A stretch of 8,988 nucleotides of DNA, taken from NCBI GenBank assembly GCA_002451165.1, contig DKBH01000006.1, positions 12,904 through 21,891 of the forward strand. The letters are read 5' to 3'. Made by a program: the position numbers and the translations under genes. The stretch is from Nitrospiraceae bacterium UBA6905 (lineage in GTDB: Bacteria > Nitrospirota > Thermodesulfovibrionia > Thermodesulfovibrionales > UBA6898). The first letter of the stretch is position 1. Every line of letters starts with the position of its first letter. Positions 1 through 6,232 of the stretch are shown here, in pieces. The notes beneath the pieces are model-generated. The model searched no databases. It had not been told where the DNA came from and was given only the letters and a program-made list of their open reading frames with translations.

Positions 1-591
1 GAAGAGGCGCTCGCCATGATCAGAAAAGGGAATTTTGATTTTCTCGTCCTTGACCTGATGCTCCCTGGCATCCAAGGCATGGAGCTCTGCCGCATTCTCA
101 GAAGCGACCCCAAGACAGCCCACCTTCCGATCATCATGCTTACAGCAAAAGGGGAAGAGATCGACCTGATACTCGGCCTTGAGACCGGCGCTGACGATTA
201 TATGACGAAACCTTTCAGTCCGAGGGAATTGATTGCCCGCGTGAAGGCTGTTATGAGAAGGCTCAGCGAGAAGGCTGAGAAACCGCAGGTGATAAGGATC
301 GGCGATCTGCTCATAGATAAGCAAACCTATTCCGTAGCAAAGAAGACGGTTCCTATAACGTTGAGTTCAACCGAGTTCAAGCTCCTGTTATATCTTGCAG
401 AGCGGAAGGGAAAGATATTCAGCCGCGACCAGTTGCTCGATGCTGTCTGGAAAGTCGAGGCCTTTGTTGAACCCAGAACGGTGGACGTCCATATCCGGCG
501 GCTGCGCACCCATGTGGAGGACGACCCCTCTTCCCCAAAATATATCAAAACACGAAGGGGCATAGGCTATTACGTGGAGTCCGAGGTATGA
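1..591 (+). CDS. phoB: PhoB-type response regulator (5' truncated)
   Basis: This is an OmpR/PhoB-family DNA-binding response regulator, the presumed partner of the kinase that follows. The frame is open from base 1 (EEALA before the first visible Met), so the Met at position 16 is internal. In the 196 visible residues, the phospho-acceptor Asp is residue 18 (LDLMLPG), the conserved Thr is in IIMLTAKG and the conserved Lys is in DYMTKPF. In PhoB proteins the Asp lies near residue 53, so about 35 N-terminal residues are missing. A winged-helix output domain follows (about residues 98-194), with the recognition-helix region RTVDVHIRRLR and the C-terminal wing TRRGIGYYV. The stop overlaps the phoR start (ATGA), indicating co-transcription and coupled translation. 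Assignment to PhoB rather than another OmpR-type regulator rests on the phosphate genes around it. Family certainty is very high, and the specific role is high. Confidence 0.93.
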   Translation, partial: EEALAMIRKGNFDFLVLDLMLPGIQGMELCRILRSDPKTAHLPIIMLTAKGEEIDLILGLETGADDYMTKPFSPRELIARVKAVMRRLSEKAEKPQVIRIGDLLIDKQTYSVAKKTVPITLSSTEFKLLLYLAERKGKIFSRDQLLDAVWKVEAFVEPRTVDVHIRRLRTHVEDDPSSPKYIKTRRGIGYYVESEV

Positions 592-2321
592 AGTCCGATA
601 TCTTTAAGCGCATTTTTCTTATCTATGCCATACTGATGCTCCTGGCGATCATTTTTGTCGAGCTCTTCGTGACGGCCGCGGTCAGGGACAATCATATCGA
701 CACCCTCAGAAAGGATCTTGCTACGCAGATCAGTCTACTGGCCCAACAGATACCGTCTGAAAAGACGAATGCCGATAATTTCTGCCGGGAAACTAAGCAT
801 GTTATCGGCGCACGGGTGACCCTTATTGATGACGACGGCAGGGTTGTAGGAGATTCAGATTCGGAATCAGCCAGAATGGACAATCATCTGCACCGCACCG
901 AGATAGAGCAGGCAGCCCTTTTTGATACGGGTATGGCAATACGGCATAGCGATACGCTGAACTACGACCTGCTCTATGTGGCAAAGAAGATCAACGAGGA
1001 AGCTGGATCCAGCTTTGTCCGTCTCGCCGTTCCGCTCAGGGAGGTCGACAAGGCGGTAAATATACTCAGGATAAAGATACTCTTTATAGTCGGCGTTGTC
1101 CTGCTGTTGACCTGGTTAGTTTCATTCTGGCAGACCGATCACCTGAAAAGACTTCTCCATCAGATCACAGAATTTTCTCGGTCACTGTCGCGGGGAGAAA
1201 TTGAAAAACGTCTTTTCCTGCACAATGCTGGCGAGTTCACGGAGATCGCCGATAACCTCACGGCAATGTCATTAAAGCTTCAGGAGACGATAGTCCGGAG
1301 CGATGAGGAAAAGAGCCGCCTCAGTGTCATTCTTAAGAGTGTCCCTGATGCCCTGCTTATAATCGATGCCAGGGGGGTCATTATGCTCTCGAGTTCATCT
1401 GCAGTTGATTTCTTCGGCGATGGTGCCGTTGCAGGGAATCAGTTCATCGACGTCGTCCGAAACCATGAATTTGCCGACCTGGTTAATGAGGTGAAGAAGA
1501 CCCTCATGTCCGGCATGACGAACTTCAGAATCGATTTTCCCGAGGAAAAATTTCTGAGCGTGCGCGTATCACCTTTGTTTTATAAAGGACAGGAGCTTTC
1601 GGGATTCGTGGCGATCTTTCATGATATTACACAGATCGAGAAGCTCGAGCAGGTAAGAAAGGACTTTGTGGCGAACGTATCCCATGAGTTGAAGACACCG
1701 ATAACGGCGATCAAGGGTTTTGCGGACACGCTCCTCGAGGGCGCGCTCGGCGATAAGGAAAACGCACAGAGGTTCATTCAGACCATCAAGGCGAATAGCG
1801 AGCGCATCAACAATCTGGTCGATGACCTCATGACCATCTCGAAGATCGAACTCGGCGTAATCAAAGTCGAGAAATCACTGATCGATGTCACCGATGTTTT
1901 TCAGACGATTGAAGAACTCTTTCGGAATAAGGCCCTGGCCAAGGGGCTCTATCTGCAGGTCGCTCCGGCCCCCGACGTACTGCAGATCACCGCGGACAAG
2001 AATCGACTGATCCAGATACTTACCAACCTGGTGGACAATGCCGTCAAGTTTACCGAAAAAGGCGGCGTCACCTTCGGCACAGCACAGGATGGCGACCATA
2101 GAGTTATTTTTGTGGAAGATACCGGAACCGGGGTCGTGGCAAAATATATCCCGCGGCTGGGAGAGCGTTTCTTCAGAGTTGACCCTTCCCGCTCCCGGAA
2201 AATGGGAGGGACGGGGCTCGGTCTTGCCATTGTAAAGCATCTGGTCAGGGCGCACGGCTGGACTATGCGGATCGATAGCACACCGGGCAAGGGTACCAAG
2301 GTCAGCATCTGCGTATCATGA
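588..2321 (+). CDS. phoR: PhoR-type phosphate sensor histidine kinase
   Basis: This is a membrane histidine kinase of 577 aa that should phosphorylate and dephosphorylate the upstream PhoB. A first membrane helix (about residues 8-32) and a second (about 160-181) enclose a region of roughly 125 residues outside the membrane. It contains a PAS/Cache-like stretch (RVTLIDDDGRVVGDS, then TLNYDLLYVA), as in many Gram-positive and deltaproteobacterial PhoR proteins and unlike the short loop of E. coli PhoR. A HAMP-like linker (about 182-235) and a PAS domain (about 240-350) follow. The HisKA H-box SHELKTP carries phospho-acceptor His366. The ATPase domain shows the N-box (TNLVDNA, Asn480/Asn484), G1 (DTGTG, 511-515), G2 (GGTGLGLA, 540-547) and G3 (GKGT, 567-570). 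All catalytic boxes look intact. The ATG lies inside the phoB stop, with GGAG at 576-579 as ribosome binding site. Another PhoR-like kinase would look similar, but the context supports PhoR. Confidence 0.94.
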   Translation: MKSDIFKRIFLIYAILMLLAIIFVELFVTAAVRDNHIDTLRKDLATQISLLAQQIPSEKTNADNFCRETKHVIGARVTLIDDDGRVVGDSDSESARMDNHLHRTEIEQAALFDTGMAIRHSDTLNYDLLYVAKKINEEAGSSFVRLAVPLREVDKAVNILRIKILFIVGVVLLLTWLVSFWQTDHLKRLLHQITEFSRSLSRGEIEKRLFLHNAGEFTEIADNLTAMSLKLQETIVRSDEEKSRLSVILKSVPDALLIIDARGVIMLSSSSAVDFFGDGAVAGNQFIDVVRNHEFADLVNEVKKTLMSGMTNFRIDFPEEKFLSVRVSPLFYKGQELSGFVAIFHDITQIEKLEQVRKDFVANVSHELKTPITAIKGFADTLLEGALGDKENAQRFIQTIKANSERINNLVDDLMTISKIELGVIKVEKSLIDVTDVFQTIEELFRNKALAKGLYLQVAPAPDVLQITADKNRLIQILTNLVDNAVKFTEKGGVTFGTAQDGDHRVIFVEDTGTGVVAKYIPRLGERFFRVDPSRSRKMGGTGLGLAIVKHLVRAHGWTMRIDSTPGKGTKVSICVS

Positions 2322-2346
2322 TCTTCTGGCACTCACCTTCATCTTG

Positions 2347-2375
2347 TTGACAGCGGAATGCGCTTTCTATATATT
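2347..2375 (+). promoter_or_regulatory. Sigma-70 promoter for the DUF47-pit pair
   Basis: A perfect -35 TTGACA (2347-2352) is followed after exactly 17 nt by TATATT (2370-2375), a 5/6 match to the -10 consensus. It lies in the short gap after phoR. The predicted start of transcription is near 2382, which leaves a leader of only about 14 nt. The ribosome binding site AGGTAAG (2382-2388), 7 nt before the DUF47 ATG, would sit at the very 5' end of the message. No Pho-box-like repeats are visible here, so this looks like a constitutive housekeeping promoter rather than a PhoB-dependent one. Confidence 0.72.
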
Positions 2376-2395
2376 ACCCTTAGGTAAGTAATGGC

Positions 2396-3013
2396 ATGGG
2401 ACTTTTTCCGAGAGAAATAGACTTTTTCGAGATCTTCGACCGGGCTGCCCTGAACATCACGAAGGCGAGTGTCCTGCTCGTGGCGCTGATGGAGAAGTTT
2501 GACCGTCTTGAAGAACGCGCCAAGGAGATCTACGAAGTGGAGCAGGAAGGAGATGTCCTGACCCACGAAATCATGAAGAAGCTGAACAAGACTTTTATCA
2601 CTCCCATAGACCGCGAAGACCTGTACGCACTTGCTTCACGACTCGACGATATTCTTGACCTCATATGGGGCGCTGTAGACCGTCTGGTAGTATTCAAAAT
2701 CGCGGAAGCGACACGTGAAGCCGTCTCCATGTCAAAGGATATTCAGGCCACGACTGAGGTGATACATAAGGCGATTCACAAGCTCAGGGAAAAGCAGTAT
2801 GCCCATGTACAGGACTACTGCATCGAGATCAACCGCCTTGAGAACCGTATTGATCGCGACTTCCGGGACGCCCTGGGCAAGATGTTCGAAGAGATGAAGG
2901 ACCCTATTCTTATTATAAAGTGGAAGGAGATCTACGAACACCTTGAGGACGCCTCGGATAAGTGTGAAGACGTTGCCAATATCCTCGAAGCCATCGTCCT
3001 GAAACATGCTTGA
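2396..3013 (+). CDS. DUF47 / PhoU-like accessory protein of Pit transporter
   Basis: This 205-aa all-helical cytoplasmic protein belongs to the DUF47 family (distant PhoU fold), whose genes are commonly placed next to Pit phosphate permeases. Visible hallmarks are acidic metal-binding-type clusters: EVEQEGD (residues 47-53), TPIDREDLYALASRLDDILD (69-88), the ENRIDRDF region (149-156) and YEHLEDASDKCEDVANI near the C-terminus (180-196). The N-terminus MGLFPREIDFFEIFD is typical of the family. In related species the protein is thought to modulate Pit activity or to link it to phosphate status; the exact mechanism is not established and is not shown here. The reading frame overlaps pit by 8 nt, so the two are translationally coupled. 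The start at 2396 is favoured over the ATG at 2391, which is out of frame. Confidence 0.92.
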   Translation: MGLFPREIDFFEIFDRAALNITKASVLLVALMEKFDRLEERAKEIYEVEQEGDVLTHEIMKKLNKTFITPIDREDLYALASRLDDILDLIWGAVDRLVVFKIAEATREAVSMSKDIQATTEVIHKAIHKLREKQYAHVQDYCIEINRLENRIDRDFRDALGKMFEEMKDPILIIKWKEIYEHLEDASDKCEDVANILEAIVLKHA

Positions 3014-3986
3014 AGTTGTTGTCCTGACTGTTGCCCTTGCCATACTTTTCGACATCAGCAACGGATGGAATGATTCTGCCAATGCAATAGCGACCGTTGT
3101 CTCTACCCGCGTCCTCTCCCCGGCACAGGCAGTTGCCCTTGCTGCGGGGATGAACATTCTCGGCGCCTTCCTGACCACAGCAGTGGCAAAGACGATCGGA
3201 AAAGGAGTTGTTGATCCCAAGGCAGTCACGGAAACCGTTGTTGCCGTGGCGCTTTTTTCCGGCTTCGCCTGGAACGCTGCCATGACCCGGCTCGGCCTTC
3301 CCGTAAGCGCTTCCCATGCGCTGATCGGAGGGCTGATCGGGGCGGCCTATGCCTACGGCGGCAGGGAGATCCTTAATAGAGAAGGGATCATCAAAATCTT
3401 CATCGCTCTTGTCACCTCGCCGATTTTAGGTATGATTTTCGGCTTTTTGTTCATGAAGCTCATCATGAAATTGTTCGGCACATTGTCGGTCGGCATGGTA
3501 AACAGATATTTTGGAAAATTGCAGATTCTTTCCTCTGCGTTCATGGCGCTGAGCCACGGCTCCAATGATGCGCAGAAGGTCATGGGGATTATAACCCTTT
3601 CCCTTGTAAGCGGCGGTTACATCCCGAGCCTCGATGTCCCCTTTTGGGTCATACTCATCTGCGCACTTGCCATGGGGCTCGGAACGGCACTCGGTGGCTG
3701 GAAGGTCATCAAGACAATGGGGGTAAGCATGTTGAAGCTCGAGCCGATTCACGGCTTTGCTGCAGAAACATCGGCCACGGCGATCATCCTTGGCGCCAGC
3801 CACCTGGGGCTTCCGGTCAGTACCACGCATGTCATCTCAACGAGCATCATGGGTGTCGGCGCTACGAGAAGACTTTCTGCAGTGAGGTGGGGCGTGGCCG
3901 GAAAGATCGTTTTGGCCTGGGTGTTTACGCTCCCGGCCTGTGCTCTCTTCGCGTGGGGTCTCTGCAGTCTTATGATTATGAAGTAG
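3006..3986 (+). CDS. pit: Pit-family low-affinity inorganic phosphate permease
   Basis: This 326-aa inner-membrane transporter of the PiT family (Pit/PNT) imports inorganic phosphate, or its metal complex, driven by a proton or sodium gradient; the coupling ion cannot be read from sequence. The family's internal duplication is clear. The first half carries DISNGWNDSANA (16-27) and GLPVSASHALIGG (97-109). The second half carries ALSHGSNDAQK (181-191) and GLPVSTTHVISTS (268-280). The paired Asn-Asp signatures and paired Pro-Val-Ser-x-x-His loops form the substrate pathway. The length matches the short bacterial/archaeal form; E. coli PitA is about 500 aa and has a long central insert. The ATG lies within the end of the DUF47 gene (ATGCTTGA), with no strong ribosome binding site of its own, so expression probably depends on re-initiation. 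About ten hydrophobic segments can be seen. Confidence 0.93.
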   Translation: MLEVVVLTVALAILFDISNGWNDSANAIATVVSTRVLSPAQAVALAAGMNILGAFLTTAVAKTIGKGVVDPKAVTETVVAVALFSGFAWNAAMTRLGLPVSASHALIGGLIGAAYAYGGREILNREGIIKIFIALVTSPILGMIFGFLFMKLIMKLFGTLSVGMVNRYFGKLQILSSAFMALSHGSNDAQKVMGIITLSLVSGGYIPSLDVPFWVILICALAMGLGTALGGWKVIKTMGVSMLKLEPIHGFAAETSATAIILGASHLGLPVSTTHVISTSIMGVGATRRLSAVRWGVAGKIVLAWVFTLPACALFAWGLCSLMIMK

Positions 3987-4018
3987 ACGGCTATGAAATA
4001 GGGTAGGCCGTGTTCTTT
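3987..4018 (+). terminator. Weak candidate terminator after pit
   Basis: Immediately after the pit stop codon, ACGGC (3987-3991) can pair with GCCGT (4007-4011), with a possible added G-U pair, across a loop of about 14 nt. TTCTTTT follows. The stem is short and the loop long, so termination would be inefficient. It is the best candidate in the gap between the convergent pit and CBS genes. Two other short stems here (CCTGAA/TTCAGG at 4052-4081 and CTCCT/AGGAG at 4050-4070) lack a T-run on either strand. Confidence 0.3.
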
Positions 4019-4084
4019 TGATCTGCTGGTCTACTCCCAGACATTATTTCTCCTGAACGTCCACGAGGAGCCGAATTCAGGTAG

Positions 4085-4570
4085 CTATTTGAGCTTTGCA
4101 AGAACGGCTTTGAGGATATCAGCCCTCGAGATAATCCCAACCAGTTTCTTCCTCGCATCCACTACGGGCAGTCTCCGGATCTTCTTTTCGTCCATAATGC
4201 GCACGACCTCTGCAATGTTAGCCTTAGGGCTTGTCGTTAGCGCCCGAGAAGTCATGACATCCCCTACGATATCTCCCATCCTGCGCTCGATGAACGGTTC
4301 ACCCAGCATATGCTTTAGCAAGTCCTTGAAGGTATGTTCCTTCCTCACACCCACCACGGAGAGGATGTCCGCCTGCGTGATGATGCCGATAACCTTATCC
4401 TGCTTGTCGACGACCGGGATTCCGCTGATATTATGCGACGCAAGTATATCAGCAACAGCGAGGACGCTTTCGAATTTGTGAACCGTGATGACATCCGTTG
4501 TCATTACATCCTCGACCAGCATATCGAATCCCACGGTAGATCGCATTTGACATTTTTCCTTTGAATTCAT
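4085..4570 (-). CDS. Two-CBS-domain protein
   Basis: This soluble 161-aa protein consists almost entirely of a CBS-domain pair (Bateman module). CBS1 spans about residues 17-75 (VEDVMTTDVITV to GIITQADIL) and CBS2 about 98-157 (VGDVMTSRALTT to GIISRADIL). They are joined by a basic linker containing KEHTFKDLLKHMLGEP. Each repeat keeps the G-I-I-(T/S)-x-A-D motif whose Asp usually contacts nucleotide ribose, so binding of an adenine nucleotide (AMP, ATP or similar) is likely from family knowledge but unproven here. There is no enzymatic or transport domain. The start is set by AAGGAG (4576-4581 on the minus strand), 5 nt before the ATG; Met9 and Met17 are less well placed. It is convergent with pit and divergent from pstS. 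A link to phosphate or energy sensing is only suggested by position. Stand-alone CBS pairs are common, so the neighbourhood may be incidental. Confidence 0.9.
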   Translation of the reverse strand: MNSKEKCQMRSTVGFDMLVEDVMTTDVITVHKFESVLAVADILASHNISGIPVVDKQDKVIGIITQADILSVVGVRKEHTFKDLLKHMLGEPFIERRMGDIVGDVMTSRALTTSPKANIAEVVRIMDEKKIRRLPVVDARKKLVGIISRADILKAVLAKLK

Positions 4571-4605
4571 GATGACTCCTTAGCAGGTTGTGATTGCCGC
4601 TAGAT

Positions 4606-4635
4606 AGTATAATGTACCTCATGGTAAGGATGCAA
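4606..4635 (-). promoter_or_regulatory. Promoter for the CBS-domain gene
   Basis: Read on the minus strand, TTGCAT (4635-4630) is followed after 18 nt by TATACT (4611-4606), matching 4/6 and 5/6 of the sigma-70 -35 and -10 elements. Transcription would begin near 4599 and give a leader of about 29 nt ending in the AAGGAG ribosome binding site. The -35 overlaps a perfect palindrome, AAAAGCTTTT (4634-4643). That could be an operator or chance. Confidence 0.5.
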
Positions 4636-4640
4636 AAGCT

Positions 4641-4714
4641 TTTCTTGATTTCTTATCCCCCCGTTGTTTCTCGCAATTACCGAGCATTTTCCCGCGAGAG
4701 CCGTCATCAAGAAA
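4641..4714. repeat. Inverted repeat with nested stem, possible structured RNA
   Basis: TTTCTTGAT (4641-4649) is perfectly complementary to ATCAAGAAA (4706-4714). Inside this, TCTCGC (4669-4674) is complementary to GCGAGA (4694-4699). The two stems are nested, so one strand could fold into a two-part hairpin of about 74 nt. No T-run follows on either strand, so it does not look like a terminator. No known RNA family was recognised, and chance cannot be excluded. Confidence 0.3.
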
Positions 4715-5077
4715 TGAGCATCGGTTAAAAACGAAATCTTAGTGATCTTGCCTGCATAAAGACTTCCATGTCACAAAAATGAAGCGTCCCCGTAAAAGTG
4801 TCGTACCATAACCTCGTCAGTAGTTATCCAAAAGGCATGAGAAATCTCACAGCAGCAGAGGCGATTCGTCGCACAGGCTCATGATTAGCAGCAAAACTAT
4901 TTTTGATTTGTCGCTATGCTATAGGTCTAGAGGGAGGCCCATGCCGTTAGAGCGGTGCTGGAGGGAGCACAAGCACTTAAGACACTACAGTAGAAGACTA
5001 TGCGTTTAACTATTGCGAACTGCGGCCGCGGGTAGTCAAATGTCGGAAGGTATTGCAATTGCTGCACTATAACAGAA

Positions 5078-5122
5078 TATTCATCTCTTTGTAATAATAA
5101 TGTAACATTCGCCATATATGCT
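5078..5122 (+). promoter_or_regulatory. Pho-box-like PhoB-dependent promoter of pstS
   Basis: TTGTAAT (5089-5095) and ATGTAAC (5100-5106) are 7-nt direct repeats separated by the AT spacer AATA. This reproduces the 11-nt period of the classical Pho box (CTGTCAT, 4 AT-rich bases, CTGTCAC). A weaker third unit, TATTCAT (5078-5084), sits exactly one period upstream. TATGCT (5117-5122) begins 10 nt after the box, the spacing at which PhoB replaces a -35 element. No good -35 hexamer is present, as expected for an activated promoter. The predicted leader is about 20 nt. That PhoB binds here is an inference from pattern and context. Confidence 0.65.
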
Positions 5123-5135
5123 ACACGGGGAAGAC

Positions 5136-5143
5136 AAAGGAGG
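5136..5143 (+). promoter_or_regulatory. Strong ribosome binding site fixing the pstS start
   Basis: AAAGGAGG lies 4 nt before the ATG at 5148, a near-perfect anti-Shine-Dalgarno match. The in-frame ATG at 5118 lies inside the predicted -10 element and has no such site, so translation should start at 5148. Confidence 0.85.
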
Positions 5144-5147
5144 CAAC

Positions 5148-6161
5148 ATGAAAACTATTCTTGTAACAGTATTAGTCGCAGTTCTCGTTATTACACTTGC
5201 TCAGGTGGAGGCATCCCAGTTGCTGAATGGAGCTGGTGCAACGTTTCCTTATCCGTTGTATTCAGCGTGGGCGTATGATTATAACAAGGTTACGGGCGTG
5301 CAGCTAAATTATCAATCCATCGGCTCCGGAGGCGGCGTGAAACAGATTACGGCCAGGACCGTCCATTTCGGGGCATCCGATGATCCGATGAAGCCGGAAG
5401 ATCAGGCAAAAGCTAAGCTACTTCAGTTCCCGGCGGTTATTGGTGGCGTTGTGCCCGTTGCCAATCTGGAGAACGTCAAGCCGGGTCAACTCAGGCTCGA
5501 CGCCGACACGCTCTGCAAAATCTTTCTTGGAGACATCAAGAAATGGTCGGATCCTCGGATAACGAAGGCAAACGCAGGGATTAAACTCCCGGACGGCGAG
5601 ATAACCGTGGTTTACCGTTCTGACGGATCAGGGACTACGGCAATCTTTACGAATTATCTTGCCGAGACCTGTCCGTCTTGGAAGGAAAAGGTGGGCGCCG
5701 GCAAGGCAGTGAAGTTTCCGGTAGGTATAGGCGGCAAGGGTAATGAGGGTGTAGCTAACTATATAAAAAGAAAAGCTAATTCAATAGGTTATGTGGAATT
5801 TGCCTATGCAAAACAGAACAAGCTGGATTATGCCCAGCTGAAGAACAAGGCAGGGAATTTCGTGGAGCCGGGCTTCGCAAGCTTTGAAGACGCTGCGGAG
5901 ACAGGCGACTTTGATGCGAAGAAAGGCTTTTATCTCTGGCTCACCAATGCTCCGGGCAAGCAGTCATGGCCTATCGCCGGCGCTACTTTTATTCTTCTTG
6001 CTCAGGAAAAAACGGATGTCAACAAGAAGACCGTTAAATTCTTTGACTGGGCCTTTAAAAATGGGGATAATAAGGCAAAAGAGCTTGTCTATGTGCCGCT
6101 GCCGAAGTCGCTCAAGGACAAAGTCAGGGCGTACTGGAAGGCGAATGGTATGCAGCAATAA
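5148..6161 (+). CDS. pstS: PstS, periplasmic phosphate-binding protein
   Basis: This is the substrate-binding component of the high-affinity phosphate ABC importer, a 337-aa precursor. The signal peptide has Lys2, a hydrophobic core (about 4-18) and a likely signal peptidase I site after VEA (about residue 22). No lipobox Cys is present, so the protein should be free in the periplasm. Phosphate-contacting motifs of the family are intact: GAGATFPYP (28-36), the SIGSGGG loop (57-63), GASDDPM with Asp78 (75-81), and YRSDGSGTT (156-164), where Arg157, Ser161, Gly162 and Thr163 would bind the anion. GKGNEGVANYIK and SIGYVEFAYA are further PstS hallmarks. The length is typical. The gene is first in the pst cluster, behind a Pho-box promoter and a strong ribosome binding site, and is followed directly by an intrinsic terminator. 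This arrangement favours excess PstS over the membrane complex. Confidence 0.97.
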   Translation: MKTILVTVLVAVLVITLAQVEASQLLNGAGATFPYPLYSAWAYDYNKVTGVQLNYQSIGSGGGVKQITARTVHFGASDDPMKPEDQAKAKLLQFPAVIGGVVPVANLENVKPGQLRLDADTLCKIFLGDIKKWSDPRITKANAGIKLPDGEITVVYRSDGSGTTAIFTNYLAETCPSWKEKVGAGKAVKFPVGIGGKGNEGVANYIKRKANSIGYVEFAYAKQNKLDYAQLKNKAGNFVEPGFASFEDAAETGDFDAKKGFYLWLTNAPGKQSWPIAGATFILLAQEKTDVNKKTVKFFDWAFKNGDNKAKELVYVPLPKSLKDKVRAYWKANGMQQ

Positions 6162-6167
6162 TCTATG

Positions 6168-6201
6168 AAGAGGGCAGGCGCGATGCTAGCCCTCTTTTTT
6201 T
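6168..6201 (+). terminator. Strong intrinsic terminator between pstS and pstC
   Basis: AAGAGGGC (6168-6175) pairs perfectly over 8 bp with GCCCTCTT (6189-6196), enclosing a 13-nt loop, and the T-run extends through 6201 (seven T in all, 6195-6201). It starts 6 nt after the pstS stop. No new promoter is visible between it and pstC, so pstCAB-phoU should be transcribed only by read-through. That makes it a likely stoichiometry-setting partial terminator. Confidence 0.85.
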
Positions 6202-6232
6202 GGACTGCAACAGTGACATATCGGAACTCGTT

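Larger units (their letters stand above)
4571..5147. other. Long intergenic region between CBS gene and pstS
   Basis: These 577 nt hold no convincing gene. At the left end is the minus-strand CBS promoter, and at the right end the Pho-box promoter of pstS. Between them are several small symmetric elements: a 9-bp inverted repeat with a nested stem (4641-4714), ATAAC/GTTAT (4808-4827), TGAGA/TCTCA (4838-4849), GTGCT/AGCAC (4955-4970) and palindromes GCGGCCGC (5022-5029) and GCAATTGC (5055-5062). There is also an imperfect 10-nt direct repeat (4863-4872 and 4905-4914). The stretch looks more AT-rich than the flanking genes. It is much longer than two promoters need, so a small RNA, a decayed gene or extra regulator sites are all possible. 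Confidence 0.6.

Noticed and set aside
3644..4006. 120-codon plus-strand frame overlapping the end of pit
   Set aside because: It is a frame-shifted shadow of the well-conserved second half of Pit, rich in His, Arg and Gly with no domain pattern.
4050..4081. Overlapping hairpins CTCCT/AGGAG and CCTGAA/TTCAGG as a bidirectional terminator for pit and the CBS gene
   Set aside because: The stems are only 5-6 bp and compete with each other, and no T-run follows on either strand.
5022..5029. GCGGCCGC palindrome as an operator or cloning scar
   Set aside because: An 8-nt palindrome alone is weak evidence. The surrounding sequence looks natural and no vector-like sequence is visible.
4927..5115. 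62-codon minus-strand open frame in the intergenic region
   Set aside because: It runs through the Pho box and pstS promoter, has no clear ribosome binding site and resembles no family I recognise. Its length is expected by chance in AT-richer DNA.
5118..5147. Upstream in-frame ATG that would extend PstS by 10 residues
   Set aside because: It lies in the predicted -10 element, has no Shine-Dalgarno, and would place charged residues (MLHGEDKGGN) before a normal signal peptide. The ATG at 5148 has AAAGGAGG.
6200..6232. TTG start for a longer PstC
   Set aside because: The codon is part of the terminator T-run and has no ribosome binding site. The ATG at 6233 gives a normal PstC N-terminus.
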